Numbered from the stretch's first letter, positions 18,191 through 27,004 are shown. The stretch: DNA of 64,000 nucleotides from Arthrobacter glacialis (GCF_002909445.1 NZ_PPXC01000011.1:62001-126000), one strand, 5' to 3'. The notes: a model not told the origin generated them from the letters alone. Translations and numbers: made by a program.

Positions 18191-19081
18191 ATGACTGAGA
18201 TGCCCAAGAAACAGCTGCCTGGCCATATTGCCCAAGCCTTGGCCGGTGCCGGCGGATCCACGGATTCGGCCGGGCAGCCGTGGGCGGGGCGGGACCTGCC
18301 TGCGCAGGAAAAATACCATAATTTTGACACCGACGACGGCGCCATGGACGCTGGTTTCGCCGCCGCCATGGAAGCGCTGGCCGACGGTGAGGGCACCGAG
18401 GCGCACGTCATTGCCGCCTTGGCGCAGGCCCGTGTCTTCATCCCTATTGTTGCCCAGCTCGCTGAGCAAACTGTGGGGGAGAACGGCCTGGTGTCCGACA
18501 AAGAATCGGACATGGCCCTGGTGACCCTGCAAGGACCCGATGGCCGAGTGGTGTTGCCGGCGTTTACGCATGCCGAAGCTCTGACAAAATGGCACCCCGA
18601 CGCTCGTCCCGTGGCTGTGTATGCAGCCCGCGCAGCGTTGTCAGCTGTGGCTGAGGAAGCACAGTTGATGGTGCTGGACCCCGGCTCGCCACGACCCTTT
18701 GTGATCCGCCGCCCGGCCATGTGGGCGCTTGCCCAGCAGCAAACATGGCTGCCCAGTTACGCTGACGCTGCAGTGCAAAACGTCTTGGCGCAATCTGTGT
18801 CGGCTCTTGGTAACAGTGCTGTGCTGGACATTTCCGCCAGCGTTGGCCAGGGCATAGAATCCCAGTGGGGCAATAAATCCACATCCCACGGCCAGTTGGT
18901 CAAGGGCGGTGGAACCGGCCCGGAACTGTGTGTCACCATCACGCTGCTGCCCGGGCTTGATCAGCATGCGGTGAACAGTCTGTTGGCCCAATTGCAGGAG
19001 TATTGGGCTGCCAACGAGTACTTTGCCCACGCCGTTGATTCGATCCAAGTTCGTTTGCGCCACCCACACCCACGTACCTAA
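18191..19081 (+). CDS. SseB-family protein
   Basis: 296 residues, soluble. The central part (about 70-180: ALAQARVFIPIVAQLAE, DMALVTLQGPDGRVVLPAFTHAEALTKWHPDARPV, LMVLDPGSPRPFVIRRPAMWALA) matches the SseB N-terminal fold found in many actinobacteria downstream of hisA. The role is unknown. Starts 3 bases after the hisA stop, so it is in the his operon. Confidence 0.85.
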   Translation: MTEMPKKQLPGHIAQALAGAGGSTDSAGQPWAGRDLPAQEKYHNFDTDDGAMDAGFAAAMEALADGEGTEAHVIAALAQARVFIPIVAQLAEQTVGENGLVSDKESDMALVTLQGPDGRVVLPAFTHAEALTKWHPDARPVAVYAARAALSAVAEEAQLMVLDPGSPRPFVIRRPAMWALAQQQTWLPSYADAAVQNVLAQSVSALGNSAVLDISASVGQGIESQWGNKSTSHGQLVKGGGTGPELCVTITLLPGLDQHAVNSLLAQLQEYWAANEYFAHAVDSIQVRLRHPHPRT

Positions 19082-19140
19082 ACCCTCCCAAGGCACCTTT
19101 ACGCGCTCTTGTGATGGATCACAAGAGAGAAGTCACTACA

Positions 19141-20586
19141 GTGAATTTTGCCGCCTACCGCGAAGTCCTCGCGGTTGGATCCGTGCGCCGGCTGCTGATT
19201 ATCGCCATGTTTGCGCGAATTCCCCACGCGGCGGCCGGTGTCCTGCTGACACTGCACGTGGTGCAATCCATGGAGCTCAGCTATGCCGCTGCAGGCTCCG
19301 TTGCCGCCGCCATCACCATAGGAATGGCCATCGGGGCGCCGTGGCGTGGCCGATTAGTGGATATTTATGGGCTGCGGCGAGCCCTGATTCCCTCTGTAGT
19401 GGCCGAGGCGGTCGTCTGGGGCACGGCGCCTTTCCTCAATTTTCAGCTGCTCGTGGTCGCGGCATTCATCGGCGGGCTCTTCGCTGTCCCCATTTTCTCG
19501 GTGGTCCGCCAGGCCCTGAGCGTCATGGTTCCCACCGAGCAGCGCCGCACTGCGTACGCACTTGATTCCATGGGCGGGGAAATTACCTTCATGATCGGTC
19601 CCGCGGCCGGCGTCATGTTAGCCACCAACAACACGGTGGTGGGTTTGATTATCATCGGCGTCAGTGCCTCCCTTGCGGGCATCTTCCTCATGTGGTTCAA
19701 CCCGCCAACCCGGACGGGCCAAAAGGGCTCCTATGTGGCCGTCGACCGCGGCGGTGCCGAGCCGTTCGATGCTGTGGAAGATGCCAAAGCCCCCAATCTT
19801 TCCGGCAAGAACTTTGTTCTGCGCTTCTGGGGCACGTCCCGGCACAACCTTCGCTGGGTCAACATCGCCGTACTTGCCATTCTGGGCACCTCTCTGGGTG
19901 CCGGACTGGTCCTGTCAGGGGTGAACGTGGGCATGGTTGCGCTGATGGAACACAACAACAGCACCAGCGATCTTGGCATAGTGTTCTTGTTCTGGTGCGG
20001 CGCCTCGATTCTGGGCGGCATCGTCTACGGTGCCCTCAAGAAATCCGTCAACCCCTTGTGGCTGCTCATGGCCATGGCGGTGCTTGTCATCCCCATGGGT
20101 TTCGCCACCAACGCATGGACATTGGGCCTGCTGTCCATCCTGCCAGGCTTGTTGTGCGCTCCGGTGCTGACCTCCAGCGCCGAGCATATTGCGGATCTAG
20201 TGACGGAGAAACGGCGCGGCGAGGCCATGGGCATGTACGGCTCCTCAATGACCATTGGCAGCGCCATGGGTTCCCCGTTTGCCGGCGCCATGATCGATGA
20301 CATTGGCCCCTGGGCAGGTTTTGCGATAGTGGGTTTGATTTGTGCTGTTCTGGCCGTACTTGGCTTGATCGCCATGTCCATCTATCGCCGTCGAAGTGCA
20401 TGCAGGGTGCGGCCGGTGACCGACGAACCACGTGTTGTCATGGGTGTTGAGCCAAGCCTGGAGAAGGGGGCCCCGGATGGATTAGCTACCGGCCGTCCTG
20501 GTAAGGCGACGGACGTTGATGGCACACGCGGCCCCAGCAGCCGGGACGACTCCGAGGAACTGCTGGGTGAACCAGACCCCGTCTAG
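19141..20586 (+). CDS. MFS transporter
   Basis: About 480 residues with twelve predicted hydrophobic segments, beginning AAYREVLAVGSVRRLLIIAMFARIPHAAAGVLL and ending in a hydrophilic tail of about 60 residues (RRRSACRVRPVTDEP... to GEPDPV). It belongs to the YbfB/CynX-like actinobacterial MFS group often annotated only as MFS transporter; substrate unknown. Start is uncertain: GTG 19141 has AGAGAG about 9 bases upstream, while GTG 19111 or ATG 19114 would add ten residues but lack a ribosome binding site. Confidence 0.85.
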   Translation: MNFAAYREVLAVGSVRRLLIIAMFARIPHAAAGVLLTLHVVQSMELSYAAAGSVAAAITIGMAIGAPWRGRLVDIYGLRRALIPSVVAEAVVWGTAPFLNFQLLVVAAFIGGLFAVPIFSVVRQALSVMVPTEQRRTAYALDSMGGEITFMIGPAAGVMLATNNTVVGLIIIGVSASLAGIFLMWFNPPTRTGQKGSYVAVDRGGAEPFDAVEDAKAPNLSGKNFVLRFWGTSRHNLRWVNIAVLAILGTSLGAGLVLSGVNVGMVALMEHNNSTSDLGIVFLFWCGASILGGIVYGALKKSVNPLWLLMAMAVLVIPMGFATNAWTLGLLSILPGLLCAPVLTSSAEHIADLVTEKRRGEAMGMYGSSMTIGSAMGSPFAGAMIDDIGPWAGFAIVGLICAVLAVLGLIAMSIYRRRSACRVRPVTDEPRVVMGVEPSLEKGAPDGLATGRPGKATDVDGTRGPSSRDDSEELLGEPDPV

Positions 20587-20606
20587 CGCTGAGCGCCCCA
20601 TTAACG

Positions 20607-20664
20607 TCGAGCGGGCAGTAGTTGTTGATGGTTTAGAAAAACATCAACAACTACTGCCCGTTCG
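20607..20664. repeat. Long palindrome (family A, copy 1)
   Basis: 28-base arms (20607-20634, 20637-20664), two mismatches, core GGGCAGTAGTTGTTGATG. Lies between convergent MFS and DUF1844 genes. Two further copies are at 60311 and 61374. Confidence 0.9.
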
Positions 20665-20684
20665 ATGTGTAGAAGGCGTGGGGA

Positions 20685-21092
20685 CTAGTTAACCGCTCCG
20701 GTGTACTTTTCGCCCGGACCCTTGCCCGGGGCGTCCTGAATGGTGGAGGCCTCACGGAACGCGAGTTGCAGTGAACGCAGGCCGTCACGCAACGGTCCGG
20801 CGTGCTGGCTGCCAATCTCCGGTGCGGCTGCCGTGACAAAACCGGCCAGCGCAGTGATCAGCTTGCGGGCTTCGTCCAGATCCTTGAGTTCTTCGGCGTC
20901 AGGTCCTGCTGCCAAGCCGCACTTAACTGCTGCTGCGCTCATGAGGTGAACGGCCGCCGTCGTAATGACTTCGATGGCCGGAACTTCGGCGATGTCACGC
21001 ACCGCGGAGGCAGTCTGTACGTCGTTGAGACCCTCTTCCGGGGCGGGCTGAAAAGTGTTGCGGGTGTCCGAATTATTATCTGAGCTACTCAT
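20685..21092 (-). CDS. DUF1844 family protein
   Basis: 135 residues. The core (about 40-110: DVQTASAVRDIAEVPAIEVITTAAVHLMSAAAVKCGLA...LDEARKLITALAGFV) matches DUF1844, widespread in actinobacteria directly divergent from infC, as here. Function unknown. I chose ATG 21092 since the preceding in-frame residues are not conserved in style and no better start exists upstream. A CAAGCT hexamer lies 7 bases before it, compatible with a leaderless transcript. The divergent gap with infC is 301 bases. Confidence 0.85.
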   Translation of the reverse strand: MSSSDNNSDTRNTFQPAPEEGLNDVQTASAVRDIAEVPAIEVITTAAVHLMSAAAVKCGLAAGPDAEELKDLDEARKLITALAGFVTAAAPEIGSQHAGPLRDGLRSLQLAFREASTIQDAPGKGPGEKYTGAVN

Positions 21093-21243
21093 ACTGCTAA
21101 GCTTGTCATAGACCGACTCGATGCTGTTATTTCTTCTTGTCCAAACGACGCAAGTCACAGGCCAAAAAGAAGCAGTTGCTTCGAGTTTGCAAGTGGAGTC
21201 CTCTCCCACCTTTCGACCCAATTTTGGCGTTGTCTGGTTCAGG

Positions 21244-21359
21244 TCGGTGCTTCGCCCCTGGGGTGAAGTGAGGCAAACCCCTTTATTGTTGGGTTGCCGC
21301 ACCGATTATTCGAGGCCTCCATTGCATCAGCAAATTGGGGGCCTTCTCCGTTGCTGATG
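21244..21359 (+). promoter_or_regulatory. Structured leader RNA upstream of infC
   Basis: No gene lies in 21093-21393. It folds on paper into a three-way junction: P1 21244-21250 with 21299-21305 (7 bp), P2 21251-21257 with 21261-21267 (7 bp, one G-U), P3 21272-21280 with 21291-21298 (8 bp, one bulge). Downstream, 21314-21320 can pair with 21337-21343, while 21325-21333 pairs perfectly with 21351-21359; these two stems interlock, so they would switch or form a pseudoknot. infC-rpmI-rplT leaders are known autoregulatory sites in other phyla (L20 leaders). Confidence 0.65.
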
Positions 21360-21393
21360 GTACTCACCTTTTCTTATGCAACAGGAGCTACAC

Positions 21394-22527
21394 ATTAGCG
21401 AGCCACGCATCAATGATCGAATCCGCGTCCCAGAGGTGCGGTTGGTAGGGCCAGCAGGCGAACAGGTTGGGGTCGTCCGCATTGAGGATGCCCTTCGTCT
21501 TGCCGCTGAGTCAGACTTGGATCTGGTTGAGGTAGCGCCGACGGCTAAGCCGCCGGTGTGCAAACTGATGGACTTCGGTAAGTACAAGTACGAGGCCGCC
21601 GTCAAGGCCCGTGAAGCACGGAAGAACCAGACGAACACTGTTCTGAAGGAAATCCGCTTCCGCCTCAAGATCGACACCCATGACTACGAGACAAAGCGCG
21701 GACATGCGCTGAAGTTCCTCGGTGCCGGTGACAAGGTCAAGGCCATGATCCAGTTCCGTGGACGTGAGCAGCAGCGCCCCGAAATGGGCATCCGCTTGCT
21801 CCAGAAGTTCGCCGCAGATGTTGCCGAGGTCGGCATCATCGAGTCGAGCCCGCGCATTGACGGCCGCAACATGGTCATGGTCATTGGTCCGTTGAAGAAC
21901 AAGGCTGAAGCGAAGGCTGAAGCCCGACGCAACCAGCAGCGTGCCGACGCCAAGGCTCACAACGAGGCAGTGGCCAACGGCACAGCCCGTGTTGATGTAG
22001 ACCGCGACAACAAGGCACCCATGACTCAGTCCCTGGCTGATCTGCTGCCCGAGGGCCTCCGCTTGAACGAAGAGGTTCCCGCCGCCGAAGCAGTTCAGGC
22101 ACCTGTTGCCGAAGCCGCTGACGCTGTTGTCGAGACCGCAGCCGTTGTTGAAGCACCGGCCGCAGTGGTGGCCCCCGCAGCAAGTGCGCCTGTAGCTGTG
22201 TCAGCTCCCGCCGTCGCACCTGTTGCAAAGGCTCCGGCCAAGTCTGCAGCTCCGAAGGCGGCCGCCGCTAAGGCTCCTGTTGCCAAGGCGCCCGCTGCAA
22301 AGGTTGCTGCCAAGGCTCCTGCAGCCAAGCCGGCCGTCGCCCCCAAGCCTGTTGCTGCGCCGAAGCCGGTAGTTGCAAGGCCGATTCCGATGCCCAAGCC
22401 CATGGCTAAGCCGGTTATCGCCAAGCCTGCAGCCAAGCCTGCCGCGAAGACAGCAACAAAAACGGCCGCAAAGCCCGCCTCTGCAAAGAGCGAGCCTGCA
22501 GCCGAAACCCCCAGCTCAGCTGAATAA
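21394..22527 (+). CDS. infC: Translation initiation factor IF-3 with long Ala/Pro/Lys tail, probable AUU start
   Basis: IF-3 core of about 190 residues ([78 protein letters not shown]) that checks start-codon selection and keeps subunits apart. I place the start at ATT 21394: AGGAG lies six bases before it and the sequence begins ISEPRIN like relatives. An in-frame ATG at 21376 has no ribosome binding site. AUU starts are classic for infC and allow IF-3 to repress itself. The C-terminal 180 or so residues are an AKAPAAK/AKPAAK low-complexity tail roughly doubling the usual length. Confidence 0.95.
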   Translation: MSEPRINDRIRVPEVRLVGPAGEQVGVVRIEDALRLAAESDLDLVEVAPTAKPPVCKLMDFGKYKYEAAVKAREARKNQTNTVLKEIRFRLKIDTHDYETKRGHALKFLGAGDKVKAMIQFRGREQQRPEMGIRLLQKFAADVAEVGIIESSPRIDGRNMVMVIGPLKNKAEAKAEARRNQQRADAKAHNEAVANGTARVDVDRDNKAPMTQSLADLLPEGLRLNEEVPAAEAVQAPVAEAADAVVETAAVVEAPAAVVAPAASAPVAVSAPAVAPVAKAPAKSAAPKAAAAKAPVAKAPAAKVAAKAPAAKPAVAPKPVAAPKPVVARPIPMPKPMAKPVIAKPAAKPAAKTATKTAAKPASAKSEPAAETPSSAE

Positions 22528-22630
22528 GGTTCCTCCTTTTCAGCGGTGAATACACCCACACAGTGACCCAACCAGTCGCTGCAAGAGAACCACAGGCAGC
22601 GCCGGTGGATACGTAAGGAGACAGGTCCTC

Positions 22631-22825
22631 ATGCCTAAAATGAAGACACACAGTGGTGCAAAGAAGCGATTCAAGCTCACCGGTTCCGGTAAGCTCGTTC
22701 GCCAGCAGGCTAACCGCCGCCACTACTTGGAGCACAAGCCTTCCAGCTTGAAGCGTCGCCTGAAGGGTGACCTCCTGGTCGCCAAGGCTGATGTCCGCAA
22801 CATCAAGAAGATGCTCGGCATCTAA
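22631..22825 (+). CDS. rpmI: 50S ribosomal protein L35
   Basis: 64 residues, very basic ([22 protein letters not shown]...[19 protein letters not shown]), normal length for bL35. ATG 22631 follows AAGGAG. Lies between infC and rplT in the universal order, 103 bases after infC. Confidence 0.99.
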   Translation: MPKMKTHSGAKKRFKLTGSGKLVRQQANRRHYLEHKPSSLKRRLKGDLLVAKADVRNIKKMLGI

Positions 22826-22932
22826 TTTCGCAAGTCAATCGGTGCGATTCCCAGTTCCGGGACTAACACCATTCATCAAAGCCTTCCCTGGCATGATTGG
22901 CTTGGGATCTTTAAACTTGAAGGAGTACGCAC

Positions 22933-23316
22933 GTGGCACGTGTGAAGAGGGCTGTAAACGCCCACAAAAAGCGTCGGGTTATTCTTGAGCGCGCAAAGGG
23001 TTACCGCGGACAGCGTTCACGCTTGTACCGTAAGGCCAAAGAGCAGCTGCTGCACTCGTTTGTGTACAGCTACGGTGACCGCCGCAAGCGTAAGGGTGAC
23101 TTCCGTCGCCTGTGGATCCAGCGTATCAACGCTGCGTCACGCGCCAACGGCCTGACCTACAACCGTTTGATCCAGGGCCTGAAGGCTGCTGCGATTGAAG
23201 TTGACCGTCGTATGCTGGCAGACCTGGCCGTCAACGACGCCGCTGCTTTCGCTGCACTGGTGAACATCGCCAAGGCTGCACTGCCTGCAGATACTTCTGC
23301 ACCGGTAGCCAAGTAA
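22933..23316 (+). CDS. rplT: 50S ribosomal protein L20
   Basis: 127 residues ([38 protein letters not shown]...), typical bL20; binds 23S rRNA early in assembly and in some bacteria represses this operon through its leader. GTG start 22933 follows AAGGAG. Confidence 0.99.
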   Translation: MARVKRAVNAHKKRRVILERAKGYRGQRSRLYRKAKEQLLHSFVYSYGDRRKRKGDFRRLWIQRINAASRANGLTYNRLIQGLKAAAIEVDRRMLADLAVNDAAAFAALVNIAKAALPADTSAPVAK

Positions 23317-23384
23317 TTCCAGTTTTGCCTCAAGGCACTTTTTGAGTTCCTTGTTCCTGCTCAGTGACTGATAAAGTCCTAAGC

Positions 23385-24296
23385 ATGATTGAATCCGGGC
23401 GCCCACCAGTAGAAGCAATGACCAATCCTCGAGCAGATCGGGTGCGGGACGTTGCCAAGCTGGTTGGGCGCTCGGGTCGTTTAAAGCGCCGCCAGTTCCT
23501 GGCCGAGGGTCCGCAGAGCGTCCGCGAGGCTTTGAAGGCACACAGTGAATGCCTGGCAGCCGGCGGAAGCCCCGTGGTTGAGGCCCTCTACGCCACGGTT
23601 GAATGCCTGAAGCGTTACCCGGAACTCCTTGAGGCGGCTTCCACGCCGGGAACCCGTTTGCAGGTTCGAATTGCCAGCGAAATGGTGCTCTCCGCCATGA
23701 CAGACACCGTGACCCCGCAGGGCGTTGTGGCTGTTTGCAACTTTGTTGACGTCCCGCTGGACGCAGTGCTGGCGTCCAAGCCGAAGTTGATAGCCATGCT
23801 GTGCCAGGTCCGCGACCCGGGCAATGCCGGCACCGTGCTGCGCGCAGCAGACGCCGCCGGCGCCGACGCGGTCATCTTCTCGCACTCAAGTGTTGATATC
23901 TACAATCCCAAGGCTGTGCGGGCCACAGCTGGTTCGCTGTTCCACCTTCCCGTGGTGCTGGGTGCCGATGTGGCTGAGGTGGTGGCTGCTGCCAAGGCTG
24001 CGGGCGTTGGTGTGCTGGCTGCCGATGGTTACGGCCACCTGAACCTTGACCTGTTGCAGGATGAAAGTGCTGCCCGCGCCTTCGACCAACAAATTCCCGA
24101 CTCCAGCTACGCCCTAGAGGATCCCACCCTGTGGCTCTTTGGTAATGAAGCCCAGGGCTTGGCAGGGGAGGAGAAAGCACTGGCTGACCACAGAGTGGCT
24201 GTGCCCGTGTATGGCGAGGCTGAGTCCTTGAATCTGGGCACGGCGGCAACCGTCTGCTTGTACGCCAGCGCCCGAGCCCAGCGCCGCGCGGGCTAA
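23385..24296 (+). CDS. TrmH/SpoU-family 23S rRNA 2'-O-methyltransferase
   Basis: 303 residues of the trefoil-knot SPOUT class. Motif 1 LCQVRDPGNAGTVLRAADAAGADAV, motif 2 LFGNEAQGL, motif 3 VPVYGEAESLNLGTAATVCLY. The N-terminal part (LKRRQFLAEGPQSVREAL) is the substrate-binding SpoU_sub_bind domain. The family includes RlmB and TsnR; target nucleotide not decidable. ATG 23385 is chosen because TAAAGT lies 7 bases upstream, giving a leaderless start; a GTG at 23364 is in frame. Downstream of rplT and often upstream of pheS in this group, with intervening genes here. Confidence 0.93.
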   Translation: MIESGRPPVEAMTNPRADRVRDVAKLVGRSGRLKRRQFLAEGPQSVREALKAHSECLAAGGSPVVEALYATVECLKRYPELLEAASTPGTRLQVRIASEMVLSAMTDTVTPQGVVAVCNFVDVPLDAVLASKPKLIAMLCQVRDPGNAGTVLRAADAAGADAVIFSHSSVDIYNPKAVRATAGSLFHLPVVLGADVAEVVAAAKAAGVGVLAADGYGHLNLDLLQDESAARAFDQQIPDSSYALEDPTLWLFGNEAQGLAGEEKALADHRVAVPVYGEAESLNLGTAATVCLYASARAQRRAG

Positions 24297-24476
24297 CAGT
24301 CGGCGTGGCCCACGTCCGTTGGGGACCGGCGTTCGCCACCTCCAGGTGATGATGGCGGCGGTTGGGCTGGCGTGCAGCGGGCACACTCTGGGCTTTCCCG
24401 TAGTGGGCAAGGTGCCCGTGGAGGCTTAAGTTGCAGGCCTGCACGGAGGTGAGGGGAACCCACTGTCTCGCACTAA
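24297..24476. other. Unassigned 180-base stretch before the CDF remnant
   Basis: GC-rich, no convincing ORF on either strand. It may be the old promoter or leader of the CDF gene that follows as a remnant. Self-complementary short runs exist (GTGGCCCAC, GCCCGTGGAGGC) but I can fit no known RNA family. Confidence 0.4.
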
Positions 24477-24832
24477 CGTGGTACGAGGGCAATCGCCGCT
24501 GCATTAGTGGCCAATTTGTCCATTGCTGGCATGAGGTTCATTGCCCATGGCCGGGAACGCTTCGTCGCCGCCCTTATCGTCGCCATTGCCTTGGCGAGCC
24601 GCTCGAAGTATGCGGCCATCGTTCTGGCGTCAGCAAGACCATCCACCTTGAGACCATGCACGTCGGCTCTGAAGAACTGCTTGGCGCGGCGAAAATTGCT
24701 GTGGACGCCTCGGAGAACGTGGCTGGAATTGCTATGGCCATTGACGACGCCGAGAAGCGCGTGCGTGCCGCCGTCCCGATTGCGAAGGTCATCTACTTGG
24801 AGCCGACATCCACTCCTGCGCTCCCGCGGTGA
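24477..24832 (+). pseudogene. Remnant of a cation diffusion facilitator (CDF) transporter
   Basis: Three pieces of a FieF/CzcD-type transporter in order. From 24477 one frame reads RGTRAIAAALVANLSIAGMR, the usual first helix. It then jumps to GRERFVAALIVAIAL, which in intact relatives lies after about 40 more residues. After a frame change near 24600, another frame reads KTIHLETMHVGSEELLGAAK and continues to VRAAVPIAKVIYLEP, the C-terminal cytoplasmic domain. About 115 of about 310 residues remain. No start codon suits the first piece. Two internal deletions and a frameshift make it non-functional. Confidence 0.75.
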
Positions 24833-24850
24833 AGCCCCAAGGTTCTTAAA

Positions 24851-24922
24851 CAACTGGCCCGCAGAAAACGCCGAAAATTCAGCTTTTCAAGCTCATTTTC
24901 GGCGTTTTCTGCGGGCCAGTTG
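24851..24922. repeat. Long palindrome (family B, copy 1)
   Basis: Perfect 28-base arms (24851-24878, 24895-24922), core CTGGCCCGCAGAAAACGCCG, with a further AGCTT/AAGCT stem inside. Between the CDF remnant and the convergent MFS gene. Related copies at 36115 and 38798. Confidence 0.9.
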
Positions 24923-24934
24923 GATTTGGGTTTG

Positions 24935-26152
24935 CTAGTTGTCCTTGTGGGCCTTGGCTCCGACTTTGTCCAGCAGGCCGCTGAGGAGGGCGATGGCCAA
25001 GCCCAGCACCGCCAATGCGGCACCCACCATGGCCGGGGCCGTGAAGCCCCAACCCCAGGAGATCACCAGGCCGCCCACAAAGGCTCCCAGGGCATTCGCC
25101 ATGTTCAGGGCTGAGTGGTTCAACGAGGAAGCCAGTGTTGGGGCGCCCGGTGAAACGTCTAGCAAACGGGTTTGCAGGGACGGCACCAGCATGGCCCCGG
25201 AGGCGCCGATGACGAAGATCATGACCAAGGCCAGCCACTGAATATGCACTGTTAGGGAGTAAATCATCAATACTGCGGCAATGAACGCCATCATGGTGTA
25301 GATGCTGCCCATGACCGACCAGTCGGCCAGCCGTCCACCAACGTAGTTGCCAGCCACCATGCCCAGCCCGTACAGGCCAACAATGACCGGCAGGAAGTCG
25401 GAGGCGAAACCTGCAACGTCGGTCATGGTGTTGGCAACATAGGTGTACACGGCGAAGAAGCCGCCGAACCCAACAACACCCACTAACAGCGTCAACCACA
25501 CCTGACCACGACGCAGGGCGCTGAGTTCGTTGCGGAGGCTGGCGTCGGGATGGGCTTTTTGGTGCGGCACAAACATGGCCATGCAAATCATGGTGATGAC
25601 ACCAATGGCCCCCACCATGACGAAGAGCCAGCGCCACCCAAATTGCTGTCCCACAAACGTGGCCAGCGGCACGCCCAGCACGTTCGCCACGGACAGGCCC
25701 ATCATGACCATGGAGATGGCGCGGCCGCGCTTGGTGGGCGCCACCAGGGAGGCTGCCAGCACCGCTGCCACACCGAAGAAGGCGCCGTGGGGCAAGCCGG
25801 CAATGAAGCGTGTGATCAGCAGTGTCGTGTAGTCCTGGGCCAGCACCGAGAGCAGGTTGCCCACAGTGAACAGGGCCATCAAGCCCAGAGCCAGGGCCTT
25901 GCGGGGCATTTTCGCCCCAATGGCCACCAGCACCGGCGCACCCACCACCACGCCCAGGGCGTAGGCGGAAATGACGTGTCCGGCTTCCGGCACACTGACG
26001 CCAACACCTTCGGCAACATTGGGCAACAGGCCCATCATGGCAAATTCGGTGGTGCCGATGCCAAACCCGCCAATGGCAAGGGAGAGAATGGCCAAAGCCA
26101 CAGAGTTGGGTGTGATTGCCTTGGGGGGCCGGGCATTTTTGATCAGTGTCAT
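24935..26152 (-). CDS. MFS transporter, DHA1/AraJ-like
   Basis: 405 residues, 12 predicted transmembrane segments. N-terminal AILSLAIGGFGIGTTEFAMMGLLPNVAEGVGVSVPEAGH and the RFIAGLPHGAFFG motif are typical of the YdhP/AraJ drug or sugar efflux group. Substrate unknown. ATG 26152 without strong ribosome binding site. Alone in its direction, convergent to the CDF remnant and divergent from the Nudix gene. The remnant and palindrome downstream mark a rearranged spot. Confidence 0.9.
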   Translation of the reverse strand: MTLIKNARPPKAITPNSVALAILSLAIGGFGIGTTEFAMMGLLPNVAEGVGVSVPEAGHVISAYALGVVVGAPVLVAIGAKMPRKALALGLMALFTVGNLLSVLAQDYTTLLITRFIAGLPHGAFFGVAAVLAASLVAPTKRGRAISMVMMGLSVANVLGVPLATFVGQQFGWRWLFVMVGAIGVITMICMAMFVPHQKAHPDASLRNELSALRRGQVWLTLLVGVVGFGGFFAVYTYVANTMTDVAGFASDFLPVIVGLYGLGMVAGNYVGGRLADWSVMGSIYTMMAFIAAVLMIYSLTVHIQWLALVMIFVIGASGAMLVPSLQTRLLDVSPGAPTLASSLNHSALNMANALGAFVGGLVISWGWGFTAPAMVGAALAVLGLAIALLSGLLDKVGAKAHKDN

Positions 26153-26287
26153 CTAGTAACTTTCGCAAAGTGGTTTTCCACGATTGCCGCGCTGCGCTGG
26201 GCGGCCGGGCCGGCGCCTGGTTGCTTCGGCGGCACGGTGAGGGCAGGTAAATGCCTCCACCAGTCTAGTTCGCCATACACTGGGGCG

Positions 26288-26716
26288 GTGACGATGAAAA
26301 AACAAATAGTAGGCGCAGCCGTGATGGATTCGCTACGAGCCCCCCGGCAACTTTTAGTAGCCCGGCGCACCGCCCCGCCGGAATTTGCTGGCATGTGGGA
26401 GTTCCCTGGCGGCAAGATCGAGCCAGGTGAAAGCCCGCAGCAGGCCTTGCACCGCGAACTGACTGAAGAGTTGGGTGTCAAGGTGCGCGTCGGCGCTGAA
26501 CTCGAAAGTCCAACGGAGGGTGGCTGGCCTCTGAACGCCAACGCCGCCATGAGAGTGTGGCTCGTTGAGGTGAGCGAAGGCACAGCCGAACCGTTGGAGG
26601 ACCACGACCAGCTGCTGTGGCTGGCGCTGGATGACCCACAACTTCTTGAATTGGCCTGGATCCCGGCGGATCTGCCCATTGTCCACGCGCTCCTGGCTTT
26701 CACTGCTGCATCCTAA
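26288..26716 (+). CDS. mutT: Nudix hydrolase, MutT-like
   Basis: 142 residues. The Nudix box is complete (GGKIEPGESPQQALHRELTE followed by ELGV). The start VTMKKQIVGAAVM and MWEFPGGK fit (deoxy)nucleoside triphosphate diphosphohydrolases of the MutT2/MutT type, which clean 8-oxo-dGTP or related nucleotides. GTG 26288 is preferred over ATG 26294 because TACACT sits 6 bases before it, giving a leaderless mRNA; there is no ribosome binding site for either. Confidence 0.9.
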   Translation: MTMKKQIVGAAVMDSLRAPRQLLVARRTAPPEFAGMWEFPGGKIEPGESPQQALHRELTEELGVKVRVGAELESPTEGGWPLNANAAMRVWLVEVSEGTAEPLEDHDQLLWLALDDPQLLELAWIPADLPIVHALLAFTAAS

Positions 26717-26794
26717 AAGAATGGCTGCGGGTGTTGAATTCCGCCGCTGCTGTGCCAGACTAAGGTCTACCGAAGATCTCAAGGAGGTTGTGCC

Positions 26795-26986
26795 ATGACG
26801 AGTGAAAACCACCACGAACCATCGCCCGCCGGTGCCAGTGACGAAACAAAGGAAAAGTTTCGCCAGGCCCTGGAAAACAAAAAGAACAAGCAGCACGGCA
26901 GTGTCGAAGCTACCAATGGTTCCAAGATCAGTGCATCCCACGGATCTGCTTCGCATAAACGCGAATTCCGCCGCAAGAGCGGATAA
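26795..26986 (+). CDS. DUF5302 family protein
   Basis: 63 residues, very hydrophilic and probably disordered (SDETKEKFRQALENKKNKQH...SASHKREFRRKSG). The KxKFReALExKK core and RRKSG end match DUF5302, small actinobacterial proteins of unknown function. ATG 26795 follows a strong AAGGAGG. It has its own terminator. Confidence 0.85.
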   Translation: MTSENHHEPSPAGASDETKEKFRQALENKKNKQHGSVEATNGSKISASHGSASHKREFRRKSG

Positions 26987-27004
26987 GCCAGGAGTTGCAC
27001 CCCT

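Noticed and set aside
22150-22500. Tandem DNA repeat array in the infC tail
   Set aside because: Repetition is at the amino-acid level (Ala/Lys/Pro) with varied codons; no exact DNA period.
24473-24853. 126-residue minus-strand frame over the CDF remnant
   Set aside because: The plus strand clearly shows CDF fragments; the minus frame has no family resemblance.
25550-26287. N-terminal extension of the Nudix protein
   Set aside because: It runs antisense to the MFS gene, is His/Gln/Gly-rich, and a promoter-like TACACT marks the real start at 26288.
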